DNA of 64,000 nucleotides from Streptosporangium sp. NBC_01756 (lineage in GTDB: Bacteria > Actinomycetota > Actinomycetes > Streptosporangiales > Streptosporangiaceae), in NCBI RefSeq assembly GCF_035917975.1, contig NZ_CP109130.1, positions 5,642,001 through 5,706,000 of the forward strand. The letters run 5' to 3'. The position numbers and the translations under genes were made by a program. This document shows, in pieces, positions 19,331-30,153 of this stretch (positions are counted from its first letter, which is position 1; every line of letters begins with the position of its first letter). The notes below the pieces were generated by a model, which was not told the DNA's origin, searched no databases, and was given only the letters and a program-made list of their open reading frames with translations.

Positions 19331-20512
19331 TCAACGGGCCAGCGCCTCCTGGAGGGGCGTCGACAGGTCCGGATCCACCCGGTCGACGCGGACGGCGTCG
19401 CAGCCCACCCAGCTCGCGGCCTCCCACAGGGCGTCGGCCAGTGCCCCGGCCCCCCTGTGCCGGTTGACGCCGGGCTCCAGGCTGACCTGGCGGCCGACCA
19501 GGGTGGAGCCCTCGCGTGCCGGGTCGACCCGGCCGATCAGCCGGCCTCCGGCGAGGACGGGCATCGTGAAATAGCCGTGGACGCGCTTCTCCCTGGGGAC
19601 GTAGGCCTCGAGGCGGTGGTTGAAGCCGAACACGCGGGCGGTCCTGCCGCGGTCCCATACGAGGGAGTCGAACGGCGACAGCAGGGTCGTGCGGTGGCGG
19701 CCGCGCGGCTCGGTCTCCAGGGCGGCGGGATCGGCCCACGCGCTCGCTGACCGGTCGGGCCAGCCGGAGACCCGGACCGGGGTGAGACCGGCGTCTCCGC
19801 CGAGCAGCGCGCCGTCGAGAAGGGCCGCCGCGGCGGGCTTGAGGCGGAGGAAGTCGACGAGGTCGGCCCGGGTGGCCACGCCGAGGGCGCGTCCGGCGAT
19901 CCCGGCGAGGCGGGTGACGCACTCGGCGTCGGAGGGGTCTTCGGCCAGGAGGCGGGCGGGGATCGCGCGCTCGGCCAGGTCGTAGACGCGGCGCCAGCCG
20001 ACGCGGCGGGTGCAGACGACCGCGCCGGTGTCCAGCAGCCACTCGATGGCGATCTTCGAATCCGACCAGTCCCACCACGGGCCGCCCTTCTTGGCGCCCC
20101 CGATGTCGGCCGTGGTGATGGGTCCGTGCTCGCGGACCTGCTCCAGGATCTTGTCCACGCTGTCGGGCAACTCGTGCCAGCGGTACCTCCTGGCGTGGAA
20201 ATACCTGCGCCGGAAGGCGTAGAGCGGCCAGTGGTCGATCGGCAGGACGCAGGCGGCGTGACACCAGTATTCGAAGGCCTGGGCCGGGTCGTCCCAGTAG
20301 GCGCGCTCGACGTCCTGCCTGCCGACGGCGCCGAGGCGGGCGTAGGCGACGAGTTCGTGCGAGCGGGCCAGGACGGAGATCGTGTCGAGCTGGACGGCCC
20401 CCAGCCGGCGCAGCGTCGCGGGGGCGCCGCCGCGACGGGAGCCGGCGCCCAGAAGGCCCTGGGCGCGGAGGATGATCCGGCGCGCCTCGTCGGCGGAGAG
20501 GGCGACCGTCAT
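19331..20512 (-). CDS. AlkZ/YcaQ-like DNA glycosylase (winged-helix HTH_42 family)
   Basis: A 393-residue protein of the HTH_42/YcaQ family, which removes bulky alkyl or crosslink lesions from DNA. The catalytic-type motif Q-hydrophobic-D appears as Q41-L-D43 within LGAVQLDTISVLARSHELV, matching the QxD form described for YcaQ-like members. Other family marks are the FEYWCHAACVLP segment near 90, FDSLVWDRGRTARVFGFNHRLEAYVP near 285 and HGYFTMPVLAGGRLIGRVD. I chose ATG 20512; a longer in-frame start at 20581 adds 23 residues with no family match. It converges on the response regulator. No natural-product cluster is visible, so a general repair role is more likely than self-resistance. Confidence 0.85.
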   Translation of the reverse strand: MTVALSADEARRIILRAQGLLGAGSRRGGAPATLRRLGAVQLDTISVLARSHELVAYARLGAVGRQDVERAYWDDPAQAFEYWCHAACVLPIDHWPLYAFRRRYFHARRYRWHELPDSVDKILEQVREHGPITTADIGGAKKGGPWWDWSDSKIAIEWLLDTGAVVCTRRVGWRRVYDLAERAIPARLLAEDPSDAECVTRLAGIAGRALGVATRADLVDFLRLKPAAAALLDGALLGGDAGLTPVRVSGWPDRSASAWADPAALETEPRGRHRTTLLSPFDSLVWDRGRTARVFGFNHRLEAYVPREKRVHGYFTMPVLAGGRLIGRVDPAREGSTLVGRQVSLEPGVNRHRGAGALADALWEAASWVGCDAVRVDRVDPDLSTPLQEALAR

Positions 20513-20605
20513 GATCGATCCGCGGGAGGGGAGACCGGCAGGCGGTGGAAGGTCGGCATGACGCAGAGGGTAGCGCGCCACACCGACAAAATAGCTACAC
20601 CGGTG

Positions 20606-20860
20606 TCAGTCGGACCGGTCCCCGGGAGGCGACCGGTACGGCACGCGGGGGTCGTCGAGGACGGTGTCCCGGAAGACCCCGAAGACGGGCAGGAGGATCC
20701 CGCCCAGGACGCACGCGGTCACGCCCGTCCAGAACAGCGCCCACATGGGGCCCAGGCACAGGCCGGCTCCGCCGACGGCGAAACCCGAAATGACCACGGT
20801 CACGGCCAGCCACGAGGACGCCCTGCCCGTATGGACCGTCCGGGGCGCGTCGTCCGCCAT
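20606..20860 (-). CDS. Small two-helix membrane protein (HGxxPAAW-like)
   Basis: An 84-residue protein with two membrane segments, SWLAVTVVISGFAVGGAG and MWALFWTGVTACVLGGILL, preceded by a HTGRASSW stretch that resembles the HGxxPAAW signature of small actinobacterial membrane proteins. ATG 20860 has AAGGAAGG at a good distance and is preferred over 20878. Function unknown. It is divergent from secA. Confidence 0.7.
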   Translation of the reverse strand: MADDAPRTVHTGRASSWLAVTVVISGFAVGGAGLCLGPMWALFWTGVTACVLGGILLPVFGVFRDTVLDDPRVPYRSPPGDRSD

Positions 20861-20933
20861 CGCCGTGCCTTCCTTCATGGTGCGACGCGCCGTATGCTCA
20901 GGCTCTTCACGATGCGCGTTTGCAAACTGACAT

Positions 20934-20969
20934 ACCCTTTAGGGTGGTCACTACTCCCTATAAAAGGGA
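20934..20969. promoter_or_regulatory. Probable secA promoter region with two short palindromes
   Basis: ACCCTTTAGGGT at 20934-20945 is a perfect palindrome, and TCCCT/AGGGA arms at 20955-20969 flank a TATAAA hexamer that could be the -10 element for secA. The AT-rich patch stands out in an otherwise GC-rich region. Confidence 0.45.
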
Positions 20970-21115
20970 CGTGAGGAACTCCGCAGACGCCCGATGCGTC
21001 TTTCAGGGTGGCTGTGCCTGGTGGTAGAACCGCCTACGATGGCAGCGGAGAACCGTGTCTCGTCCTCATCCGGGCCGGTCCGGCCACGGAAGACCTGCGA
21101 GGAGCTTTACCTAAA

Positions 21116-23923
<2,808 letters not shown>

Positions 23924-23931
23924 CGGCTGAT

Positions 23932-23947
23932 CGGAAGGGCCCGCACG
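23932..23947 (+). terminator. Left arm of a secA terminator split by the IS30 element
   Basis: CGGAAGGGCCCGCACG starts 8 bp after the secA stop. Its exact reverse complement is at 25564-25579, on the far side of the insertion sequence. Without the element the two arms would form a 16-bp perfect hairpin between the convergent secA and Rv3235-like genes, the expected place for a bidirectional terminator. Confidence 0.75.
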
Positions 23948-23962
23948 TCCTCGGGTTCATGT

Positions 23963-24001
23963 GGTCGTCGCAACACCTCGATCTGAGGAGTTGCGACGAC
24001 C
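23963..24001 (+). promoter_or_regulatory. Hairpin covering the transposase ribosome-binding site
   Basis: Arms of 17 bp (23963-23979 and 23985-24001; 16 of 17 pairs) enclose a GATCT loop. The 3' arm begins with the likely ribosome-binding site GAGGAG at 23985-23990 and ends one base before the ATG at 24002. Transcripts entering from secA would fold and hide this site, a common way for insertion sequences to block transposase synthesis from external promoters. Confidence 0.75.
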
Positions 24002-25525
24002 ATGTCGTTGTCGGAGGGGTCATCGCGTGAGTGCGATGAGTTGTTGAGGCTGATCGATGCCGGGGTTTCGGTGCGGTCCGCAGCGACGGCGTTGGGCCTG
24101 CCGAGTTCGCGCGCGTATGCGATCTCGCGGGCGGGTGGTCGGGGGACGGGGCGTGCCAAGACCGTGGTGACCGACGAGCATCGCCGGCGGGTGCTCGCGG
24201 TCTTCGCGGAGTCGGGGAGCGTCAACCGGGCGGCGATCGCCGCTGGGCTGAGTCATGGGACTGCCCGGCGGATCCTGGTCAGTGCCGGGGTGATGGCGGC
24301 CGAGGCGAAGCCTGCGGGTAAGGAAGCGGCCAAGCGGCGGTTCCTGGAGCTGATCGGGCAGGGTTGGCCATCGGCGCGGGCCGCGCGGGAGGTGGGCGTA
24401 CATCCACGCACCGGACGGGACTGGCGCAGGGGTGTCCGCAAGTCCAGCGACACACGGGTCTATCCCGACGGCACGGTCGTGGACTCGGGCTCGGGCACCC
24501 GCTACAAGGTTTCCATGATCGATCCTGTCGAGGCCGAGGTTCATAGCCGGTATCTGTCGCAGGTCGACCGGCTGGCGATCGCCGACGGGTTGATCAACAA
24601 GCAGACGGTCACCGAGATCGCCGAGGAGATCGGCAAGCACAAGTCGACGGTCTCGCGTGAGATCGCTCGGCGCTCGCTCGAGGGTGTCTACCTGCCGCAC
24701 CGGGCTCACGGGGCCGCTGCCGCCGCGCGGGCCCGTCCCAAGACCTGCAAGCTGGTCGACCATAGAGTGTTGCGTGAGCAGGTCGAACAAGGTCTGGAAC
24801 GGAAGTTGTCTCCCGAGCAGATCTCCCACAGGCTCGTCAAGGACTTCCCCGATGACGAGAGCATGCGCGTGAGCCACGAGACGATCTACCAAGCCCTGTA
24901 TTTTCAGGCCCGCGGCGGCCTCAAACGCGAGGTTCAAAAAGCGTTGCGGACCGGCAGGGCCCGCCGCAAACCGCAACGCCAGCCAGGGCAGCGGCAGCCT
25001 CGGTTCGTCGAGGAGATGGTGATGATCGCCGATCGGCCCGCCGAGGTCGACGACCGTGCCGTGCCCGGCCACTGGGAGGGCGACCTGATCATCGGCGCGA
25101 ACAACCAGTCCGCGATCGCCACCCTGGTCGAGCGGACCACCCGCTACACCATGCTGGTGCACCTGCCCCACGGCCATGACGCCGAGCAGGTCCGCGACGG
25201 ACTGATCCAGACGATGTCGACCCTGCCGACCCACCTACGCGGGTCACTGACCTGGGACCAGGGCTGCGAGATGGCCCGGCACAAGCAGTTCACCATGGCC
25301 ACCGACATGGCCGTCTACTTCTGCGACCCACACTCGCCCTGGCAGCGCGGCACCAACGAGAATACCAACGGCCTGCTCCGGCAGTACTTCCCCAAAAGCA
25401 CCGATCTGAGCGTCTACGGGCCCGAGGACCTCGAACACGTCGCCCAAGAACTCAACGGACGTCCACGCAAAACGCTCGACTGGGACACCCCAGCCGAGCG
25501 CTTGCGTGATCTACTGACCACCTAA
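24002..25525 (+). CDS. IS30-family transposase
   Basis: A 507-residue transposase, longer than classical IS30 (about 380) because of an extended N-terminus with two helix-turn-helix-like regions (LLRLIDAGVSVRSAATALGL near residue 14 and another near 75-105). A third HTH follows at LTVTEIAEEIGKHKSTVSREI-like sequence near 200. The DDE catalytic residues are in HWEGDLIIG (Asp about 360), LTWDQGCEM (Asp about 418) and NENTNGLLRQYFPK (Glu about 452), the IS30 signature. No stop or frameshift is seen, so the enzyme should be functional. Confidence 0.95.
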   Translation: MSLSEGSSRECDELLRLIDAGVSVRSAATALGLPSSRAYAISRAGGRGTGRAKTVVTDEHRRRVLAVFAESGSVNRAAIAAGLSHGTARRILVSAGVMAAEAKPAGKEAAKRRFLELIGQGWPSARAAREVGVHPRTGRDWRRGVRKSSDTRVYPDGTVVDSGSGTRYKVSMIDPVEAEVHSRYLSQVDRLAIADGLINKQTVTEIAEEIGKHKSTVSREIARRSLEGVYLPHRAHGAAAAARARPKTCKLVDHRVLREQVEQGLERKLSPEQISHRLVKDFPDDESMRVSHETIYQALYFQARGGLKREVQKALRTGRARRKPQRQPGQRQPRFVEEMVMIADRPAEVDDRAVPGHWEGDLIIGANNQSAIATLVERTTRYTMLVHLPHGHDAEQVRDGLIQTMSTLPTHLRGSLTWDQGCEMARHKQFTMATDMAVYFCDPHSPWQRGTNENTNGLLRQYFPKSTDLSVYGPEDLEHVAQELNGRPRKTLDWDTPAERLRDLLTT

Positions 25526-25563
25526 ACACCAGCGGTGTTGCGACGACCCCTTGAAACCGCCGT

Positions 25564-25579
25564 CGTGCGGGCCCTTCCG
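25564..25579 (-). terminator. Right arm of the terminator split by the IS30 element
   Basis: CGTGCGGGCCCTTCCG, the exact reverse complement of 23932-23947, lies 35 bp from the stop of the minus-strand Rv3235-like gene. The two arms are now about 1.6 kb apart. Confidence 0.75.
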
Positions 25580-25614
25580 CCTCTCACCGGGCTTTCCCGC
25601 GGTACGGCCCGCGG

Positions 25615-26124
25615 TCAGGGAGTCGTCTCGAAGTCGGTGCACAGCCACTGCACGCCCCTGCGCTCCAGGCGCAGCGCCAGCACGCGCGACCGGTCGCCGC
25701 AGTGCACCAGGACGCACATCTCCACGACCCCGTCCTTCGGCTGGGAGATGTGCGGGGTGCCGACCAGTGGTGGCCGCGTGCAGTTGATGATCTTTCCACT
25801 CCGCACCAGTTCGGCGCGGGTGCGTTCGGCCAGTTGCGCGGAGACGCTCGAAGGCGGCCGCCTGCCGGACAGGACCTCGGCGATGGCCTGGCTGAGAGCC
25901 CGTAGCCGTCGTTCGTCGGGGATCGCACCCGGTGGCCCCCAGACCAGCGGTTCCCTGGCCGGCGGCTCGGCGATCTCGGGCTCCCAGGCGAGGGCGAGCG
26001 TTCCCTGGACGTACGGCGGGGCGGCGGGGATGTCCGCCGAGGGACGCTCGTCGTCGTAGGGCGGCTCGGCGGAGAGGGACGGCGCGATCCGGGGGAGGGG
26101 GACCGGCCGTGAAGTACGGGACAT
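25615..26124 (-). CDS. Rv3235-family protein
   Basis: A 169-residue protein. The first 65 residues are Pro/Ala-rich and probably disordered, with the short conserved-looking VQGTLALAWEPE; the C-terminal part contains LSQAIAEVLSGRRPPSSVSAQL and DGVVEMCVLVHCGDRSRVLALRLERRGVQWLCTDFE-like sequence, typical of the actinobacterial Rv3235 family found near secA. Function unknown. The small alpha/beta C-terminal domain resembles NTF2-like folds only loosely. ATG 26124 is used. It is convergent with secA, separated by the IS30 insertion. Confidence 0.78.
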   Translation of the reverse strand: MSRTSRPVPLPRIAPSLSAEPPYDDERPSADIPAAPPYVQGTLALAWEPEIAEPPAREPLVWGPPGAIPDERRLRALSQAIAEVLSGRRPPSSVSAQLAERTRAELVRSGKIINCTRPPLVGTPHISQPKDGVVEMCVLVHCGDRSRVLALRLERRGVQWLCTDFETTP

Positions 26125-26329
26125 GGCAACTCCGGTTTTCGTCGGCTGAACTGCTGCATCTAGGAGTTTCCGGTCCCCTGTCCAGATACGTCGGGCGCCA
26201 ACTTCCTCGTCAGCCCCGGTGTTTCGCCCGGCTAGGCGGAGAAGATCACCTCAAGCTGGATCGGTCCCCGTCCGCCGGGAGCGGGTTCCGGAATGGACGG
26301 TGACCCGCAGCGGGCGGCCGAAACGCCGC

Positions 26330-27664
26330 TCAGGGGGCGGAGGGACCGGCGGCGGCCGTACCCGGTGGAGCGTCGGCGTCCTGCGGCTCGCGACCCGGCG
26401 TGGCCAGGTTCAGCTTCTTGATCAGGAGAGTGAACAGCAGGTAGTAGACGACGAAGTAGATCAGCCCGAAGACGATGACCAACCCCAGCCGGTGGGTGTT
26501 GGACTTGCCGGCGTTGAGGAGCATGTCGATGCCGCCCGCGGAGAAGGTGAACCCGAGCCGGGCCCCCAGTTCGGCCATCAGGGCCATCGACAGGCCGGTG
26601 AGGAGGGCGTGCACCACGAACAGCACGGGCGCCACGAAGATGAAGGCGAACTCCAGGGGCTCGGTGATGCCGGTCACGAACGAGGTGAGACCGGCCGACA
26701 GCATGATGCCGCCGACGGCCGCGCGCCTGCCCGGCGGAGCCGCCCGCCACATCGCGATGGCGGCGCCGAGCAGGCCGAACATCATCATCGGGAAGAAGCC
26801 GGTCATGAAGATCCCGGCACCTTCCTGCCCGGCGAAGTAGCAGTTGAGGTCACCCGAGGCGTTCCTGGTCGCGCCGTCGACCCCGGCCCGGCACTCGGGG
26901 AGGGTGAACCAGACGATCGTGTTCAGGAAGTGGTGCAGGCCGATCGGGATGAGCAGGCGGTTGGCCACGCCGTAGATGCCCGCCCCCAGGGTGCCGTGGC
27001 CGGCCAGCCAGTCCCCGACGCCCGCCAGCCAGTCGCCGACCGGCTGCCAGAGCAGGCCGAGGAGCACGCCGAGGACCAGCGCGGCGACGGCGGTGACGAT
27101 GGGGACGAACCTGCGTCCGCCGAAGAAGGCGAGCCAGGAGGGGAGCTTGATGCGGTAGTAGCGCTGCCAGAGCAGGGCGGCGGTGATGCCGATGACGATG
27201 CCGCCCAGGACTCCGGTGGGGTTCTGCACGCCGAGGTTGAGGGCGGGCAGCGGGCGCCCGTCGGGTCCCACGACGTTCAGCGCGATCTTCTTGTAGACCT
27301 CGGAGGCCGGCGAGGCGGCGAAGAACAGGGTCCTGCTGACCCGGTCGAAGACCAGGTAGCCGACCAGCGCGGCGAGCGCGGTGGAGCCGTCGGCCTTGCG
27401 GGCGAACCCGATGGCGACTCCGACCGCGAACAGCAGCGGCAGATTGTCGAAAAGGGCACCGCCCGCGGCGGCGAAGACACCGGCCACCTGGTCGAGGAAG
27501 GCGTTGTCGGTCCGGCCGAGCAGGTCATCCTGGCCGAACCTGAGCAGCAGGCCGGCGGCGGGCAGCACCGCGATCGGCATCATCAGCGAGCGCCCGATCC
27601 GCTGGAGGACCGCGAAGATCGACGACCATGTCGACGGACCGTGCCCCACGGCTGCCGTACTCAT
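26330..27664 (-). CDS. PTS GlcNAc/glucose-family EIIC permease (first copy)
   Basis: A 444-residue EIIC of the glucose/N-acetylglucosamine superfamily with about ten membrane segments. Diagnostic sequence includes IGRSLMMPIAVLPAAGLLLRFGQDDLL near residue 22, FARKADGSTALAALVGYLVF near 87, GLHHFLNTIVWF near 223 and the substrate-loop ITEPLEFAFIFVAP near 335. It lacks fused EIIA and EIIB domains, which are encoded separately at 31241-31979. It probably imports N-acetylglucosamine with phosphorylation. It has its own promoter region with a DasR-like site at 27699-27714, so it is transcribed separately from the second copy. Confidence 0.92.
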   Translation of the reverse strand: MSTAAVGHGPSTWSSIFAVLQRIGRSLMMPIAVLPAAGLLLRFGQDDLLGRTDNAFLDQVAGVFAAAGGALFDNLPLLFAVGVAIGFARKADGSTALAALVGYLVFDRVSRTLFFAASPASEVYKKIALNVVGPDGRPLPALNLGVQNPTGVLGGIVIGITAALLWQRYYRIKLPSWLAFFGGRRFVPIVTAVAALVLGVLLGLLWQPVGDWLAGVGDWLAGHGTLGAGIYGVANRLLIPIGLHHFLNTIVWFTLPECRAGVDGATRNASGDLNCYFAGQEGAGIFMTGFFPMMMFGLLGAAIAMWRAAPPGRRAAVGGIMLSAGLTSFVTGITEPLEFAFIFVAPVLFVVHALLTGLSMALMAELGARLGFTFSAGGIDMLLNAGKSNTHRLGLVIVFGLIYFVVYYLLFTLLIKKLNLATPGREPQDADAPPGTAAAGPSAP

Positions 27665-27698
27665 CCCCGAACCCCCCGCGCGCCGTACGAGGGGGATG

Positions 27699-27714
27699 GT
27701 TGGTATGTACCACG
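27699..27714. promoter_or_regulatory. DasR-responsive-element-like operator upstream of the first EIIC gene
   Basis: The core TGGTATGTACCA (27701-27712) is palindromic, and the 16-bp site agrees at 11 of 16 positions with the known DasR consensus ACTGGTCTAGACCACT. It lies about 35 bp upstream of the EIIC start, where a repressor would block transcription. Confidence 0.65.
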
Positions 27715-27801
27715 CGGCGCGGTGGATACACGGCCGGGGACGTGCCGGGGCCGTCCGGGGCGGGTGTCACCCCGTTCCCAGACCGTCCCGATCAGGCGGG
27801 C

Positions 27802-29217
27802 TCAGGCCGGATCGGCGGCCGGCGGGGCAGGAGGCACGGCGGCGGGGGCGAAGGACGCGGTGGCGGGCTTTCCGGAGTCCACGTCGGCGGGGGCGGAGGA
27901 CGCGGCAGCGGTCTCTCCGGAGTCCACGTCGGGCTCGGGCTCCCTGCCCGGAGTCATGATGTTCAGCTTCCTGATCAGGAAGCTGAACAGGAGATAGTAG
28001 ATCGCCGCGTAGACCAGGCCCATCACGATGAGGGTCGCGATGCCCCGGGCGTTGGGGGCGGTGCCGTACAGGACGAGGTCGATCAGCCCGGAGGAGAAGC
28101 TGAAGGCGAGCTTGGCGCCGATGGCGGAGGCGATCGCCAGGGAGAGGCCGGTGAGCACGATGTGCACCACGAACAGCACGGGCGCCACGAAGATGAAGGC
28201 GAACTCGATCGGCTCGGTGATCCCGGTGAGGAAGGCGGTGAGTGCGGCGGAGATCATGATCGAGCCGACGGCGGTACGGCGGTGCGCCGGGGCGGCCCGC
28301 CAGATGGCGACCGCCGCGGCGGGCAGGCCGAACATGAGGACCGGGTAGAAGCCGGCCTCGAAGCCGCCGAAGCCCACGGCGCCGTTGTTGAAACAGACCA
28401 GGTCACCGGCGAGCTGCTTGCCGTTGACCACGCAGTCCGGCACCTGCGTCCAGACCACGTTGTTGACGATGTGGTGCAGGCCCAGCGGGAGCAGCGCGCG
28501 GTTGACCATGCCGTAGATCCCGGCGCCGACCGTGCTGTTCTCGGCGAGCCAGGTGCCGAAGGCACGGACCCAGCCGCCGAGCACGGGCCAGAGGAAGCCG
28601 AAGACCACGCCGAGAACGAGACCGGCGAGGGCGGTGAGGATGGGCACGAGCCGGCGGCCGCTGAAGAAGGCCAGCCAGGTCGGCAGCTTGGTGCGGTAGT
28701 AGCGCTGCCAGAGCAGCGCGGACACGATGCCCATGACGATGCCGCCGAGCACTCGGGTCGGGTTCTGCGCGCCGAGGTTGAGCGCCAACTGCGGGACGCC
28801 CGGGTTGGCCGGGTCGAACAGCTGGTTGGAGATCGTGGCCTTCAGCTTGTCGTCGAACAGGTTGAAGAACATGGTCATGCTGACGGCGTGGAAGACCAGG
28901 TAGCCGACGAGCCCGGCGAGCGCGGTGGAGCCGTCGGCCTTGCGGGCGAACCCGATGGCCACGCCGATCGCGAACAGAACGGGCAGGTTGTCGAAGAGCG
29001 TGCCGCCGGCGGTGCCGAGAACATGGGCGACGTTGTCGAGCAGCGCGTTGTCGGTCCGGCCCACGAGGTCGTCCTGCCCGAGCCGGAGCAGGAGGCCGGC
29101 GGCGGGAAGGACCGCGATCGGCAGCATGAGGGAGCGGCCCAGACGTTGGAGCACGCTCATGACGGCGGAGCCGGACGGGGAGGCGGGAAGGCCCGCGTCC
29201 GCTGTGGTGGTGCTCAA
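27802..29217 (-). CDS. PTS GlcNAc/glucose-family EIIC permease (second copy)
   Basis: A 471-residue paralogue of the neighbouring EIIC with the same landmarks (LGRSLMLPIAVLPAAGLLLRLGQDDLV near 25, RKADGSTALAGLVGYLVF, GLHHIVNNVVW, ITEPIEFAFIFVAP). It has a longer, Ala/Pro/Ser-rich C-terminal tail containing a repeated VDSG-plus-Ala/Ser stretch. The two copies resemble the nagE1/nagE2 pair of streptomycetes. It begins 36 bp after the end of dasR on the same strand, so it is probably co-transcribed with the regulator. Confidence 0.92.
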   Translation of the reverse strand: MSTTTADAGLPASPSGSAVMSVLQRLGRSLMLPIAVLPAAGLLLRLGQDDLVGRTDNALLDNVAHVLGTAGGTLFDNLPVLFAIGVAIGFARKADGSTALAGLVGYLVFHAVSMTMFFNLFDDKLKATISNQLFDPANPGVPQLALNLGAQNPTRVLGGIVMGIVSALLWQRYYRTKLPTWLAFFSGRRLVPILTALAGLVLGVVFGFLWPVLGGWVRAFGTWLAENSTVGAGIYGMVNRALLPLGLHHIVNNVVWTQVPDCVVNGKQLAGDLVCFNNGAVGFGGFEAGFYPVLMFGLPAAAVAIWRAAPAHRRTAVGSIMISAALTAFLTGITEPIEFAFIFVAPVLFVVHIVLTGLSLAIASAIGAKLAFSFSSGLIDLVLYGTAPNARGIATLIVMGLVYAAIYYLLFSFLIRKLNIMTPGREPEPDVDSGETAAASSAPADVDSGKPATASFAPAAVPPAPPAADPA

Positions 29218-29253
29218 GGGACAGTCCTCCAGGGGGTGGGGGGTGGGAGGAGG

Positions 29254-29994
29254 TCAGGAACGGCGCGTCGGTGTCTCCAGGACGGTGCGGAGCTGGTAGC
29301 GGTCGGCGCGGTAGGTGGAGACCCCGAGCTCGGCGCAGACGCCTCCGGCGAAGGAGCGTCGCTGGAGCAGCAGAACGGCTCCCCCGCGGGGCAGTTTCAG
29401 CAGGTCGGCGTCGCCGGGGTCGGCGATGCCACCGTCGATGGTCAGTTCGCCCGCGTCGAGCAGCAGGCCGTAGCGGGTCTCCAGCAGCGCGTAGAGGGAG
29501 CGGCCCGTCAGGTCGTGGGTGTGCAGGTCGGGGGCGAGGGAGACCGGGATGTGGGCCCGTTCGATGCACATGGGCTCTTCGGCGGCGGTGCGCAGCCGCT
29601 CGATGAAGTGCACCTCGTCGCCGGGCCTGATGCCGAGCTCTCTGGCCAGATGCGCGCTGGCCCTGACGATCCGGCGGTCCAGGTCGCGGGACCCGGGCTC
29701 CATGCCCCGGGCGCGCATCTCGTCACTGAAGGAGGTCAGCCGGAGAGCCATCTCGATCTTCGGGTGGGCCACGAAGGTGCCCTTGCCCGCCACGCGCTGC
29801 AGCCTGCCCTCGGAGACCAGATGGTCGACGGCCTGCCGCACCGTCATGCGGGACAGCCCGAAGCGCTGGCAGAGCTCGCGTTCGGAGGGGATCGCCATGC
29901 CGATCGCCAGCTCGTTGCTCTCGATGAGGTCGAGCAGGATCTCCCGAAGCTGGAAATACTTCGGTACCGGGCTATCGGGGTCGATCTGAACCAC
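29254..29994 (-). CDS. dasR: GntR/HutC-family regulator DasR
   Basis: A 246-residue regulator with an N-terminal GntR winged helix (PSERELCQRFGLSRMTVRQAVDHLV near residues 38-62) and a HutC/UTRA effector domain. DasR senses glucosamine-6-phosphate-type ligands and represses GlcNAc uptake and many developmental and antibiotic genes in streptomycetes. Identity is supported by the two EIIC genes, the complete PTS and an adjacent dre-type palindrome at 30047-30068, which also suggests autoregulation. Start is GTG 29994 with GAGGGGAGGATC upstream. Confidence 0.93.
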   Translation of the reverse strand: MVQIDPDSPVPKYFQLREILLDLIESNELAIGMAIPSERELCQRFGLSRMTVRQAVDHLVSEGRLQRVAGKGTFVAHPKIEMALRLTSFSDEMRARGMEPGSRDLDRRIVRASAHLARELGIRPGDEVHFIERLRTAAEEPMCIERAHIPVSLAPDLHTHDLTGRSLYALLETRYGLLLDAGELTIDGGIADPGDADLLKLPRGGAVLLLQRRSFAGGVCAELGVSTYRADRYQLRTVLETPTRRS

Positions 29995-30046
29995 GAGATC
30001 CTCCCCTCTCGATCTGGGGCGTAGTGATGAGTTATGGTTCGTACTG

Positions 30047-30068
30047 GTCTAGTCCGGACTAGACCACA
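30047..30068. promoter_or_regulatory. Double DasR-responsive element between dasR and the SIS-domain gene
   Basis: A perfect 22-bp palindrome with half-site TGGTCTAGTCC. Each half, read with its flank, matches much of the known dre consensus (ACTGGTCTAG on the left; CTAGACCAC on the right), so this looks like two overlapping dre sites in inverted order. It lies 53 bp upstream of dasR and 86 bp upstream of the divergent SIS gene and can control both. Confidence 0.85.
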
Positions 30069-30153
30069 GGCCGGAAAAGGGTGTCAACGTACGGACCGGC
30101 GACGGATCGATAACGGCCCGATCTCGCCGGTCTGAGCCGAAGGACAAGCACTG

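Larger units (their letters stand above)
23952..25559 (+). mobile_element. Complete IS30-family insertion sequence (about 1.6 kb)
   Basis: One intact DDE transposase gene is bracketed by inverted repeats. The exact core is 15 bp (GGTCGTCGCAACACC at 23963-23977; inverted at 25534-25548) and extends outward imperfectly to 23952 and 25559 (about 23 of 26 matching). Because the flanks themselves are parts of an inverted repeat, the exact ends and any 2-3 bp target duplication cannot be fixed from this copy alone. The element lies within the loop of the split hairpin at 23932-23947/25564-25579. Confidence 0.85.

Noticed and set aside
19331..20581. Self-resistance glycosylase within an antibiotic cluster
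   Set aside because: No biosynthetic genes are nearby; the neighbourhood is the conserved hpf-secA block.
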